From positions 866,639-930,638 of the forward strand of contig NZ_LMPQ01000010.1 in NCBI RefSeq assembly GCF_001423905.1: a stretch of 64,000 nucleotides of DNA. The letters run 5' to 3'. The DNA comes from Frigoribacterium sp. Leaf186. Its GTDB lineage: Bacteria > Actinomycetota > Actinomycetes > Actinomycetales > Microbacteriaceae. The notes below the pieces were generated by a model. It was given only the letters and a program-made list of their open reading frames with translations. It did not search any database and had not been told where the DNA came from. The position numbers and the translations under genes are program-made. Positions 36,493 through 45,059 of this stretch are shown piece after piece (position 1 is the stretch's first letter; the number at the start of each line of letters is the position of its first letter).

Positions 36493-36918
36493 ATGCAGAC
36501 CACCGATCCGGCCCGCGTTGACCCGGCCGCGCGCCTCGACGACCGGTACGGGCGACGGCCCGGTCGGGCCGGGCGGTCGCGACTGGTCGCCCTCGTCGCC
36601 GGAGCGGCCGTCGCCCTCGTGGTGACGGCGTGGGTCGTGCTCGTCGCCTTCGACGGCGACTCGGCCGAGCTCGAGGTGAGTCACTACGGGTTCACGGTCG
36701 CCGGTGACGACGCAGTCGACGTGCAGTACACGATCAACGTCGCCCGCGGCACCGACGTCGGCTGCGCGGTGCAGGCGCTCAACGAGAACCGTGCCGTCGT
36801 CGGCTGGAAGGTCGTCGACCTGCCCGCCGTCGACGCCCACACCCAGACCTACACGACCTCGCTCGTGACGAGCGAACGGGCGGTGACCGGCTCCGCCTAC
36901 CGCTGCTGGGTGCTCTGA
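36493..36918 (+). CDS. DUF4307-like single-span membrane protein
   Basis: A 141-residue protein: N-terminal RLDDRYGRRPGR typical of DUF4307, one membrane helix (about 32-55), then an extracellular beta-rich domain with two cysteines (GCAVQAL and YRCWVL) that may pair. The ATG at 36493 is seven bases from TAACCT, a leaderless start. Widespread in actinobacteria, function unknown. Followed by a strong hairpin. Confidence 0.85.
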   Translation: MQTTDPARVDPAARLDDRYGRRPGRAGRSRLVALVAGAAVALVVTAWVVLVAFDGDSAELEVSHYGFTVAGDDAVDVQYTINVARGTDVGCAVQALNENRAVVGWKVVDLPAVDAHTQTYTTSLVTSERAVTGSAYRCWVL

Positions 36919-36940
36919 ACCGCACCTTCGGGGCGGACGA

Positions 36941-36978
36941 CGCGACCCGCGCCTCCTGTGCAGGAGGCGCGGGTCGCG
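36941..36978. terminator. 18-bp perfect bidirectional terminator hairpin
   Basis: CGCGACCCGCGCCTCCTG (36941-36958) pairs perfectly with 36961-36978 around a TG loop. It lies between the convergent DUF4307-like and reductase genes. The arms contain the GGAGGCGCGG motif. Confidence 0.85.
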
Positions 36979-37008
36979 TTCGTCAGCGGGCGTCACCGCC
37001 CGGCCGGG

Positions 37009-37659
37009 TCACGAGGCCTGCGGCACCCGGTTCGCCTTCGCGAGGTTGGCGACGAGTTCGTCCTTCGTCTGGCGGACGACGTAGGCCGGGCGGTCGCGCT
37101 CCACGCGCCAGCTCTCGGACAGCGGGCTGACGTCGACGGTGTCGAAGCCCAGCTCGTCGTAGAGGTCGGTCATCAGGGCGACGGCCTCGGGGGAGTCGCT
37201 CGACGTCGCCAGGGCCCGGCGGTCGGCGGTGCCGGCGGGGGCGACGTCGGTCGTGATGTCCTTCGCCTCGATGTGGTTGAAGCCCTTGACCACCGTGCTG
37301 GTGGGCAGGTGGCGCTGCAGCATCTCGGCGGTCGTGTCGGTGCCCTCGTCGAGCGCCTGGATGTGACCGTCGCGCTCGAAGTAGTAGTTGTTCGTGTCGA
37401 TCACGGTCTTGCCGGCGAGCGGCTCGACGGGCACCTGGTCGAGGTTCTTGAGGGGGACGGTGACGACGACCACGTCGCCGGCCGCACCGGCCTCGGCGGC
37501 GGTGGCCGCCCGGGCCTTCGGGCCGAGGTCGGCCACGAGGTCGGCGAGGGTCTCGGGCCCGCGCGAGTTGCTGATCACGACGTCGTGGCCGTGGGCGATG
37601 ACCGCCCGCGCGACCTGGCTGCCGATGTTGCCTGCTCCGATGATTCCGTACGTTGTCAT
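37009..37659 (-). CDS. NADPH-dependent F420-reductase-like protein (NPB family)
   Basis: A 216-residue Rossmann protein: YGIIGAGNIGSQVARAVIAH (dinucleotide binding), VVISNSRGPETLADL, GDVVVVTVPLKNL and VIDTNNYYFERDG. The family includes F420:NADP oxidoreductase and related reductases. The latter motif (TNNYY) is common in the short non-F420 members, so F420 use is uncertain. The ATG at 37659 gives the standard N-terminus MTTYGIIGAGN. Confidence 0.85.
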   Translation of the reverse strand: MTTYGIIGAGNIGSQVARAVIAHGHDVVISNSRGPETLADLVADLGPKARAATAAEAGAAGDVVVVTVPLKNLDQVPVEPLAGKTVIDTNNYYFERDGHIQALDEGTDTTAEMLQRHLPTSTVVKGFNHIEAKDITTDVAPAGTADRRALATSSDSPEAVALMTDLYDELGFDTVDVSPLSESWRVERDRPAYVVRQTKDELVANLAKANRVPQAS

Positions 37660-37850
37660 GTGCAACCCAACCGGCGGTCGGCTCGCTCCCTTCCCGGTGG
37701 CGACGTTCTCCCAGGGCATCACAAGGTGGCGATCGCCCGGCCGGGCCTCGTGGGGGGTGCGGTCGTGACCGGATCGTCATCGATGCGATCGTCACGGGGA
37801 CGCCTCTCATGCGACAGGATGGTCACCACACCAGTCACGAGGGGGAGGCG

Positions 37851-39302
37851 ATGGCCGCGCCACAGCAGGACGACGCGCTCGACCGCGTGCTCGCCGAGCG
37901 CTACCGCCTGCAGTCCGTCGTGGGTCGTGGTGGCATGGCGACGGTCTACAAGGCCGTCGACGAGAGCCTCAACCGCACGGTCGCGATCAAGGTCTTCCAC
38001 AGCGCCATGGTCGACCCGGCCCGACAGGAGGCCGAGCTCGGCGTCCTCTCGAGCCTCGAGCACCACGGCCTGGTCGGCCTCTTCGACGCGGGCGTCGAGC
38101 ACGGGCCGAACGGTCCGCAGCGCTTCCTGGTGATGCCGCTGATCGCCGGGCTGAACCTCGAGGACCGCCTGCGGCACGGCGCCCTCGCCCCGCGCCACAT
38201 CGCCGAGATCGGCTACGACATGGCCGAGGCGCTCGACTACATCCACGGCCACTCGGTGGTGCACCGCGACATCAAGCCGTCGAACATCCTGCTGGTCGAC
38301 TACGGCGACCACGGGGCCGCGCGGGCCCGGGCCAAGCTCGCCGACTTCGGCATCGCCCTCACCGACGACGTCGAACGGCTCACCGCCGAGGGCGTCACGA
38401 CCGGCACGGCCGCCTACCTCAGCCCCGAGCAGGCCGTGGGCGGCGAGGTCGGCCCGCCGAGCGACGTCTACAGCCTCGGCCTCGTGCTGCTGCAGTGCTT
38501 CACCCGCCGACGGGAGTTCCCCGGGTCGCTCGTCGAGTCGGCCGTCGCGCGCCTGTCGCGCGACCCGGTGCTGCCCGACCCGCTGCCCGAGCACTGGCGT
38601 CACGCGCTCGGGGCGATGACCCGACGCGACCCGGCCGAGCGTCCGACCCGCGCCGAACTGGTCGCGCTGATGCGCGACGTCGTGATCACCGAGACCACCG
38701 ACTACCGTGACGGCGTGGGCGACCTCTCCGTCGGCGACGGCTCGACGCGCGGCGGCGACACCGAGCCGTTCGACCACAGCGAGGTGCTCGACACCCTGCC
38801 GAACGAGGCCCTCGACCGCGTGACGGCCATGGCGGCTCGCCTCTTCTCGGCACCGATCGCCCTGGCGACCGTCACCGACGACGACCGCACCTGGTTCACC
38901 ACGCACTACGACCCCGCGGTCGGTGACGTCGCGCGCCAGATCGACCTCTCGCAGGGGGCCGTGCACTCGTCGGAGCCCCTCGTGATCGAGGACGCCGCGA
39001 CCGACCGTCGCGTCGCCTCGAGCCCGCTGGTCACGGGGCCGCTCGGCATGCGGTTCTACGTCAGCGTCCCGCTCACCCGCCGCGACGGCCACACCATCGG
39101 CACCCTCTCGGTCATCGACCGCGAGCCGGGCACGGCCAGCGACGAACAGGTCGCGAACCTGACCGACCTCGCGGCCCTCGTGGTCGCCCAGCTCGAGCTG
39201 CGCCAAGAGAGCCTGCGCATCGCCGGCACCACGACCGGCAACGTGCCGCACGCCTCGCGGGTCGACCTCGACACCCAGGCCTGGAGCCCGACCGACGGCT
39301 GA
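37851..39302 (+). CDS. Soluble Ser/Thr protein kinase fused to a GAF domain
   Basis: A 483-residue protein. Residues about 15-285 are a Hanks-type kinase: VVGRGGMATVYKAV (glycine loop), VAIKVF (ATP lysine), VVHRDIKPSNILL (catalytic Asp), ADFGIAL (DFG), SPEQAVGG. Residues about 320-475 are a GAF domain (RVTAMAARLFSAPIALATVT, FYVSVPLTRRDGHTIGTLSV) of the type found with diguanylate cyclases and sensor kinases. No membrane segment or PASTA repeats. ATG at 37851 has GGGGGAGG just upstream. The GAF domain may let a ligand or redox cue control the kinase. Confidence 0.9.
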   Translation: MAAPQQDDALDRVLAERYRLQSVVGRGGMATVYKAVDESLNRTVAIKVFHSAMVDPARQEAELGVLSSLEHHGLVGLFDAGVEHGPNGPQRFLVMPLIAGLNLEDRLRHGALAPRHIAEIGYDMAEALDYIHGHSVVHRDIKPSNILLVDYGDHGAARARAKLADFGIALTDDVERLTAEGVTTGTAAYLSPEQAVGGEVGPPSDVYSLGLVLLQCFTRRREFPGSLVESAVARLSRDPVLPDPLPEHWRHALGAMTRRDPAERPTRAELVALMRDVVITETTDYRDGVGDLSVGDGSTRGGDTEPFDHSEVLDTLPNEALDRVTAMAARLFSAPIALATVTDDDRTWFTTHYDPAVGDVARQIDLSQGAVHSSEPLVIEDAATDRRVASSPLVTGPLGMRFYVSVPLTRRDGHTIGTLSVIDREPGTASDEQVANLTDLAALVVAQLELRQESLRIAGTTTGNVPHASRVDLDTQAWSPTDG

Positions 39303-39321
39303 GGTGGGGCAGACTTGCCCG

Positions 39322-40437
39322 GTGACCGTCGAGCTCGTGCCCTCCGCCGCGAGAGAGGCCACCACCGCCGTGCCCGCCCGCGTCGCGGCCTTCCCCCGCC
39401 TGCGCTACATGGGCTCGAAGTACGCGCTGCTGCCCGTGCTGCACGACGTCTTCTCGAGCGTCGCGCCCGTGCCGACCGGCGACCCCGAGGGCCCGGGAGG
39501 CGCGGCTCGGCCCTCGAGCGCGATCGACGCCTTCAGCGGGTCGGGCGTCGTCTCGTACCTGATGAAGGCGCAGGGTCGCCGGGTCGTGAGCAACGACTTC
39601 CTGGCGTTCCCCGCGGTCATCGCCCGCGCCTCCGTCATCAACGGGTCGACGACGTTGTCGGACGACCTCGTCGACGAGATCTGCGGGCCGGCCGCCGACG
39701 ACCGCGACCTCGTCCGGCGCACCTTCGACGGGGTCTTCTTCTCGGCCGACGACCGGGCCTTCCTCGACTCGGCCTGGTCGCACGTCGACCGCCTGGGCGG
39801 CGCCGAGCGCGACCTGGCGATCGCCGGCCTGGTGCTGGCCGCGGCCCGCAAGCAGCCGCGCGGCGTCTTCACCTTCACGGGCTCGCGGTACGACGACGGT
39901 CGCCGCGACCTGCGGCTGACCATGGCCGAGCAGTTCCGGGCGGCGGTCCGGGCCTACGGCTCGACCGTGTTCGACGACGGCCTCGCGCACGAGGCCGTCG
40001 AGGGCGACGTGGCCGACCTGAGGCGACCACCCGCCGACCTGGTGTACCTCGATCCGCCTTATGCGCCTCCTCGCGACGACGCGGACTACATGAAGCGCTA
40101 CCACTTCTTGCAGGGGCTGGCCGTCTACTGGCGGGGCCAGACGATCATGACCGAGACCAAGACGAAGAAGATCGCGAAGCTCTTCACGCCGTTCGCCTAC
40201 CCGCGCACGGTCGACGACGCGCTCGTGCGCACCTTCGAGCAGTTCGCCGACGCGGGGGCCCTCGTGCTGTCGTACTCGTCGAACGCCGTGCCGACCCGAG
40301 AGCGCATCGAGCAGCTGATGCGCACCGTCAAGCCGCACGTCGAGGTGCGCGTCGTCGACCACACCTACAGCTTCGGCACCCACCGGGCGGCGACCCGCAC
40401 GGCGGCCACCGAGTACGTCTTCGTCGGGAGGGACTGA
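39322..40437 (+). CDS. D12-class N6-adenine DNA methyltransferase
   Basis: A 371-residue type II methyltransferase. RYMGSKYALLPVL (29-40) and DAFSGSG (69-75) form the AdoMet site; catalytic DPPY is at 244-247 in DLVYLDPPYAPP. The GTG at 39322 is taken; one at 39304 would add six residues. Its stop is two bases before the start of the nuclease gene, so the pair forms a restriction-modification operon with the methyltransferase first, the safe order. Target sequence cannot be read from this. Confidence 0.9.
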   Translation: MTVELVPSAAREATTAVPARVAAFPRLRYMGSKYALLPVLHDVFSSVAPVPTGDPEGPGGAARPSSAIDAFSGSGVVSYLMKAQGRRVVSNDFLAFPAVIARASVINGSTTLSDDLVDEICGPAADDRDLVRRTFDGVFFSADDRAFLDSAWSHVDRLGGAERDLAIAGLVLAAARKQPRGVFTFTGSRYDDGRRDLRLTMAEQFRAAVRAYGSTVFDDGLAHEAVEGDVADLRRPPADLVYLDPPYAPPRDDADYMKRYHFLQGLAVYWRGQTIMTETKTKKIAKLFTPFAYPRTVDDALVRTFEQFADAGALVLSYSSNAVPTRERIEQLMRTVKPHVEVRVVDHTYSFGTHRAATRTAATEYVFVGRD

Positions 40438-40439
40438 CC

Positions 40440-41279
40440 GTGGCGATCCCCACCTTCGACGAGTACGTGGCCTCGCTCGGCCGCATGACCGCCCACGTCG
40501 ATCCGACGGCGCCCTCGGCCGCGGCGACCGACCTCGCCCGGGCCGCGGCGAGCCTCGGCGAGCTGCCCGTGGTCGACCGCGACCACCTCGCCGAGTGGGC
40601 CCGTCAGCACCCGGCGTGGGTGCCGGCGCTCGGTCTCGCCGTGGGGCTGTCGCAGGAGAAGCTGCGCAACTCGCTACGGCACGCCTTCGACACCCCGAGC
40701 TGGCTGACGCTCGCCCGCGGGCGGGCCGACGACCTCGTCGCCCACCTCGACGACGAGTTCGAGCTCGTGCGCCTGGTCGCGTCGCAGCGACACCGCACGT
40801 ACGACTTCGGCGACCTGCTCGCGGCGCGGGCCGGCACGCGTGCCTCGGCGATCAGGGCGGGGGTGTCGGGTCGGCGGCTCGAGGACGAGATCGAGGCCAT
40901 CGCCCGCGACCTCGGGCTCGCCTGCGGCACGCGCACGCGCTTCACCGGGCGGGCGAACCGCACGGCTCCCTGCGACCTGGTGATCCCGTCGGCCGACGAA
41001 CCGGCGATCGTCGTCGCGGCGAAGGGCTTCGACTCGACGGGGTCGAAGCTCACCGACGCCGTCCGCGAGATCGAGGAGATGGCCGACGTCCGCCTGCCCC
41101 GCCAGACCGTCATGGCCGTCATCGACGGCATCGGCTGGAAGAGCCGGCAGGCCGACCTCAAGCGCATCCACCAGCTCTGGGTCGACCAGCAGATCGACGG
41201 GCTCTACACGCTCTCGACGCTCGACCGCTTCCGGGCCGACCTGGCCGACGCCGCACGGCTGCGACGCCTGATCCCGTAG
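40440..41279 (+). CDS. Type II restriction endonuclease, DpnII-like fold
   Basis: A 279-residue protein. The C-terminal half has a PD-(D/E)xK-type arrangement: D179 in APCDLVIP, then IVVAAKGFDSTGSKLTD with K195. The position two before the lysine is alanine (A193) instead of Glu/Asp; a conserved-looking helix REIEEM (E210, E212, E213) may supply the acid. IDGIGWKSRQADLKRIHQLW is typical of actinobacterial nucleases partnered with D12 methyltransferases. GTG at 40440 lies two bases after the methyltransferase stop. Confidence 0.8.
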   Translation: MAIPTFDEYVASLGRMTAHVDPTAPSAAATDLARAAASLGELPVVDRDHLAEWARQHPAWVPALGLAVGLSQEKLRNSLRHAFDTPSWLTLARGRADDLVAHLDDEFELVRLVASQRHRTYDFGDLLAARAGTRASAIRAGVSGRRLEDEIEAIARDLGLACGTRTRFTGRANRTAPCDLVIPSADEPAIVVAAKGFDSTGSKLTDAVREIEEMADVRLPRQTVMAVIDGIGWKSRQADLKRIHQLWVDQQIDGLYTLSTLDRFRADLADAARLRRLIP

Positions 41280-41339
41280 GTCGGTCGTCGTCGTCGTCGC
41301 CGCTGTCGTCGTCCCGTCCCGTCCGGACGGTGCGATGGC

Positions 41340-41954
41340 TCAGGCCGCGGCGTGCGCGCCCTCGAGCGAGCCGACCCCGTGGCGGTCGAAGGCCTGGCCG
41401 AGGTCGAGCAGCGTGTCGGCGAGGACGCGGTGCTGCGAGGCGGGCACGACCTCGGCGAAGGCGGCCCCGTAGACGGCGGCGATGGCACCCGTGACCTCGA
41501 CGCCGCGCGGGGTGCGGCTGACGATGACGCTGCGACGGTCGTCGGGGTTGCGCCGTCGGTCGAGGTAGCCGGCGTCGACGAGGCGGTCGACGAGGTTGGT
41601 CATCGCGCCCGACGAGAGGTCGAGGTAGTCGGCGGCCCGCTTCGGGGTGACGGAGTCCCCCGTCGCCGACACGTAGAAGAGGAACCGGATGTCGGTGTCG
41701 CCGAGCCCGAACAGGTCGCCCTGGTGGTCGAGCACGCGCGAGTGGTTCAGCATCAGCAACCGGAACGAGTTGAGCAGGCGGGCCAGGTCGTCGAAGCCGA
41801 GGCCGCCGTCGGCCCGTCCGGCCGGGGACGAGGAGGCGCGCGCGGCGTCCAGGGCGTCTTCCGACTCGCGGTCCACGGCGGCCGACACCAGGGGGGTCGA
41901 GACGGGTGCGAGGTCGACGACGTCGGCGTCGAGCGCAGGTGGGGCGATGAGCAA
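41340..41954 (-). CDS. MarR-family transcriptional regulator
   Basis: A 204-residue winged-helix repressor: LNSFRLLMLNHSRVLDHQ, SVTPKRAADYLDLSSGAMTN (recognition helix), LVDAGYLDRRRNPDDRRSVI (wing). A variable N-terminal 45 residues precedes it. The start is the rare TTG at 41954, supported by GGAGG six bases upstream. Divergent from the TasA-like/SipW-like operon across a 287-bp gap rich in AT dyads (CAAGT...ACTTG near 42076-42102), so it probably regulates that operon. Confidence 0.88.
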   Translation of the reverse strand: MLIAPPALDADVVDLAPVSTPLVSAAVDRESEDALDAARASSSPAGRADGGLGFDDLARLLNSFRLLMLNHSRVLDHQGDLFGLGDTDIRFLFYVSATGDSVTPKRAADYLDLSSGAMTNLVDRLVDAGYLDRRRNPDDRRSVIVSRTPRGVEVTGAIAAVYGAAFAEVVPASQHRVLADTLLDLGQAFDRHGVGSLEGAHAAA

Positions 41955-42241
41955 GGGGTCCTCCGTGACACGTGGGGTGTGCCGTCCGTGGCACCGCCTC
42001 AGTCAACAAGAATCTCGATGATCGTGACACCCCCACCACTGGGGACATGATTCGGCTTGCAAGCTTCTCGGGCCGCAAGTAATTTGATTGCCGTACCACT
42101 TGAGAACAACGATCACTCGAATCCGGAACGGTCCGGGTGGTGAGCTTCTCACCGGCGAAGTCCCTGAACCTCGTCGCCGCAGTGGCCCCAGACATCCCCG
42201 CACGACACCCTCTTCCCCCCTCTCGCCCCTTGGAGCACGCC

Positions 42242-42841
42242 ATGTCCCGTCCCACCCCCCGCATCGCCCGCATCGCCGCCTGGATCGCCATCCCCGCCGC
42301 ACTCGTCGCCTCGGGCATCGTCGTCTCGACCGCGTCGTACTCGGCCTTCTCGTCCACCACGGTCAACCCGACCAGCAACTGGACCGCCGGCACCGTCGCC
42401 CTGACCGACGACGACAGCAACACCGCGCTGTTCACGGCCACCAACCTCAAGCCCGGCTCGACCGGCACCAACTGCATCGCCGTCACCAGCACCGGCTCGC
42501 TCGCCTCGGCCGTGAAGCTCTACGGCACGAGCGCCGCCACGACCAACAACCTGGCGTCGAACATCACGCTGAGCGTCGTGCAGGGCACCGGCGGCGGCTT
42601 CGGCTCGTGCACCGGCTTCACCCCGCTCGCGTCGGGTTCGAGCCTCTACAGCGGTTCGCTGGCCGCCTTCGGCAACAGCTACACCAACTACTCCAACGGC
42701 GTCGGCACCTGGGCCCCCACCGGCACGGCGTCCGAGACCCGCACCTACCAGGTCAGCTACACCGTCTCGAACTCGGCGCCCAACACGACCCAGGGCGGCA
42801 CCGCGAGCCTCGGCCTCACCTGGGAGGCCCAGAACAGCTGA
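42242..42841 (+). CDS. TasA-like secreted protein (SipW-type substrate)
   Basis: A 199-residue exported beta-rich protein. Its signal (IAAWIAIPAALVASGIVVST) ends in the SipW-substrate pattern SYSAF...NPTSNWTAG (residues 32-50), as in TasA/camelysin proteins. The mature part is Ser/Thr/Gly-rich, ending SLGLTWEAQNS. It is encoded 121 bp upstream of a SipW-type peptidase, as in biofilm-matrix operons of Bacillus. Fibre formation is inferred only. ATG at 42242; no strong ribosome site. Confidence 0.82.
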   Translation: MSRPTPRIARIAAWIAIPAALVASGIVVSTASYSAFSSTTVNPTSNWTAGTVALTDDDSNTALFTATNLKPGSTGTNCIAVTSTGSLASAVKLYGTSAATTNNLASNITLSVVQGTGGGFGSCTGFTPLASGSSLYSGSLAAFGNSYTNYSNGVGTWAPTGTASETRTYQVSYTVSNSAPNTTQGGTASLGLTWEAQNS

Positions 42842-42962
42842 GGCCCCACGGCCGGCTGACGCCTCCCTGCGACACCGCGACACCGCACCACCGCACCACC
42901 GCACCACAGCACCAGGCGGCCCGACACCGCTCCACCCGCACCACACCCGAGCAGAGGCACCC

Positions 42963-44441
42963 ATGAGCACGATCGACCTGAAGCTGCGGCCCACCCCCGC
43001 GGCCACGGCCTCGATCACCGTGCCGGCGGGTGCCTCTCGTTCGTGGCTCGACTGGACGCGCCTGACCCTCGGCACCGCGTCACGGGTCGTGCTGTACTCG
43101 CTGCTCGGCCTCATGGTCTACGCCGCCGCCCCGGCCGCCCTCGGCTGGAGCCCGACCACCGTGATGACCGGCTCGATGGAGCCCCGCATCCACCCGGGCG
43201 ACGTCGTCGTCGCGAAGCCCGTCGTGGCGTCCGAGGTCCACCGCGGCCAGGTGCTGCTCTTCGACGACCCCGACCAGGCCGGCCACCTGCGCCTGCACCG
43301 GTACCACGACAACGGGCAGGCCGGGCAGATCGTCACCAAGGGCGACGCCAACCCGAGCGCCGACTCGACGCCGATCGACCGCAGCGCCGTGGTCGGCGTG
43401 GGCTTCCTCCGCGTGCCGTACGTCGGCACCCCCGTCGTGTGGGCGGCGAACCACCAGTACGGGTACCTGCTCGTCACCGGGGGCCTGCTCGTCCTCGTCG
43501 TGCTGCTCAGCCGGGGCGACCGCTACCTGCTGCGTGACGAGCGCGCCGCGTCGACCACGGCGACCGCCTCGACCGGCCGCCGCGTGCAGCGCCGACGCGA
43601 GCGGCGCCTCCGTCGCCTGCAGACCGCAGGAGGCGCGCTCGGCCTGGCAGCGATCGGTGGCGGTCTCGCGCTCACCCTCGTCGTCTCGGGCGGCTCGCAC
43701 GCCGCGTTCGCCGCCAACGTCGCCAACCCGACGTCGAAGCTGACGGCCGGCTCGTACGACTGCCTCGCCGAGACCTTCGCCGACGCCCCGAGCTTCGCCT
43801 TTGCCTACGGCGAGACGTCGGGCACCACGGCCGCCGACAGCTCGGGCAACGCGCGACCGGGCACCCTGGTCGGCGGGGCCTCGTTCGCGGCCGGCTCGTG
43901 CGCCGTCGACGACAGCCCGTACCTGACCCTCGACGGCACCAGCGGCCAGGTCACGACCCCGACGTCGTTCACGGGCTCGAACAACGTCACGATCGAGACC
44001 TGGGTGAAGACGAAGACGACCACCGGCGGCGAGCTCGTCGGCTTCTCGAACTCGCAGGCGGGTGCCCCGGGCAACTACGACCGCCACCTGTACATGACGA
44101 ACGCGGGGAAGCTCGTGTTCGGCGTCTACCCCAGTGCCGTCAAGACGGTCGTCTCGCCGCTGTCGTACAACGACGGCGCCTGGCACCACGTCGTGGCCAC
44201 GCTGTCGAGCACGAACGGCCTGGCGCTGTACGTCGACGGCAAGAGCGTCGCCACCGACACGGCCACCAAGAGCGCGCAGGCCTACAACGGCTGGTGGCGC
44301 ATCGGCCAGCTGCCGCTCTCGGGCTGGACCTCGGCCCCCACCAGCAACTACTTCGCCGGTTCGCTCGACAGCACCCAGGTCTGGAACACCGTCGCCCTGT
44401 CCGCCACCCAGGTCGCCAACCACTACCGGGCGGGCCGCTGA
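42963..44441 (+). CDS. SipW-type signal peptidase fused to a TasA-like leader and LamG domain
   Basis: A 492-residue membrane protein. Residues 1-190 are an ER/SipW-type S26 peptidase: membrane helix, MTGSMEPRIHPGD with nucleophile S71, LRLHRYH with H112, and TKGDAN with D128, then a second helix (168-183). Residues 205-222 are very basic (RRVQRRRERRLRRLQ); 223-241 is a third helix followed by SHAAF...NPTSKLTAG (245-263), closely matching the cleavage region of the neighbouring TasA-like protein. Residues about 275-490 form a LamG/concanavalin sandwich (ETWVKTKTT, WHHVVATLSS, GLALYVDGKS). The enzyme may release its own LamG half. One continuous reading frame. Confidence 0.9.
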   Translation: MSTIDLKLRPTPAATASITVPAGASRSWLDWTRLTLGTASRVVLYSLLGLMVYAAAPAALGWSPTTVMTGSMEPRIHPGDVVVAKPVVASEVHRGQVLLFDDPDQAGHLRLHRYHDNGQAGQIVTKGDANPSADSTPIDRSAVVGVGFLRVPYVGTPVVWAANHQYGYLLVTGGLLVLVVLLSRGDRYLLRDERAASTTATASTGRRVQRRRERRLRRLQTAGGALGLAAIGGGLALTLVVSGGSHAAFAANVANPTSKLTAGSYDCLAETFADAPSFAFAYGETSGTTAADSSGNARPGTLVGGASFAAGSCAVDDSPYLTLDGTSGQVTTPTSFTGSNNVTIETWVKTKTTTGGELVGFSNSQAGAPGNYDRHLYMTNAGKLVFGVYPSAVKTVVSPLSYNDGAWHHVVATLSSTNGLALYVDGKSVATDTATKSAQAYNGWWRIGQLPLSGWTSAPTSNYFAGSLDSTQVWNTVALSATQVANHYRAGR

Positions 44442-44458
44442 CCGGGTGACCGGTCCGC

Positions 44459-44941
44459 TCAGCCGGCCAGCGCCTCCTCGATGACGGCGACGACCTCGGG
44501 GGCGTCGGGCTGGGTCGTCGGGCGGAAGCGGTGCACGGCACCGCCGGGGGTGACGACGAACTTCTCGAAGTTCCACTTGACCCGGCCGGCCTTGCCGTCG
44601 GCGTCGGACGCCTTCTTCAGCTCGGTGTAGAGCGGGTGCTCGCCGCGACCGTTGACCTTGACCTTCTCCATCATCGGGAAGGTCACACCCCACGTGGCCG
44701 AGCAGTACTCCTCGATGGCCTCGCCGCTCGAGAGCTCCTGGAAGAACTGGTTGCTGGGGAAGCCCAGCACCGTGAAGCCCTGGTCGCCGTACTGCTTCTG
44801 CAGAGCCTCGAGCTTCTCGTACTGCGGCGCGAGGCCGCAGCGCGACGCCACGTTGACGACCATCACGACCTTGTCGGCGTAGGCGCCGAACGTGGTGGAC
44901 TCGCCGCGGATCGTGGTCAGGGTGATGTCGTCGAGGCTCAT
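44459..44941 (-). CDS. Glutathione peroxidase-family peroxidase
   Basis: A 160-residue thiol peroxidase reducing hydroperoxides. VVNVASRCGLAPQY carries the peroxidatic cysteine C35 (no selenocysteine), followed by GFPSNQFFQ and VKWNFEKFVV, the standard family blocks. In actinobacteria lacking glutathione it probably uses thioredoxin or mycothiol-linked donors. The ATG at 44941 is seven bases from TACCGT on the minus strand, a leaderless start. Confidence 0.94.
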   Translation of the reverse strand: MSLDDITLTTIRGESTTFGAYADKVVMVVNVASRCGLAPQYEKLEALQKQYGDQGFTVLGFPSNQFFQELSSGEAIEEYCSATWGVTFPMMEKVKVNGRGEHPLYTELKKASDADGKAGRVKWNFEKFVVTPGGAVHRFRPTTQPDAPEVVAVIEEALAG

Positions 44942-45059
44942 GCGCCCGACGGTAGGCCGATGCGCTGCGAGCCCGCTCGTAGACACGTCACCGAGATGCT
45001 GTCAACCCCCCGCCATCCGACTGGTGCACGGTTTGGAGCGCGTGCAACAATTCGTCGAG

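Noticed and set aside
39322..41279. Restriction-modification pair as part of a mobile island
   Set aside because: No integrase, transposase, tRNA or composition change at its borders; base composition matches the neighbours.
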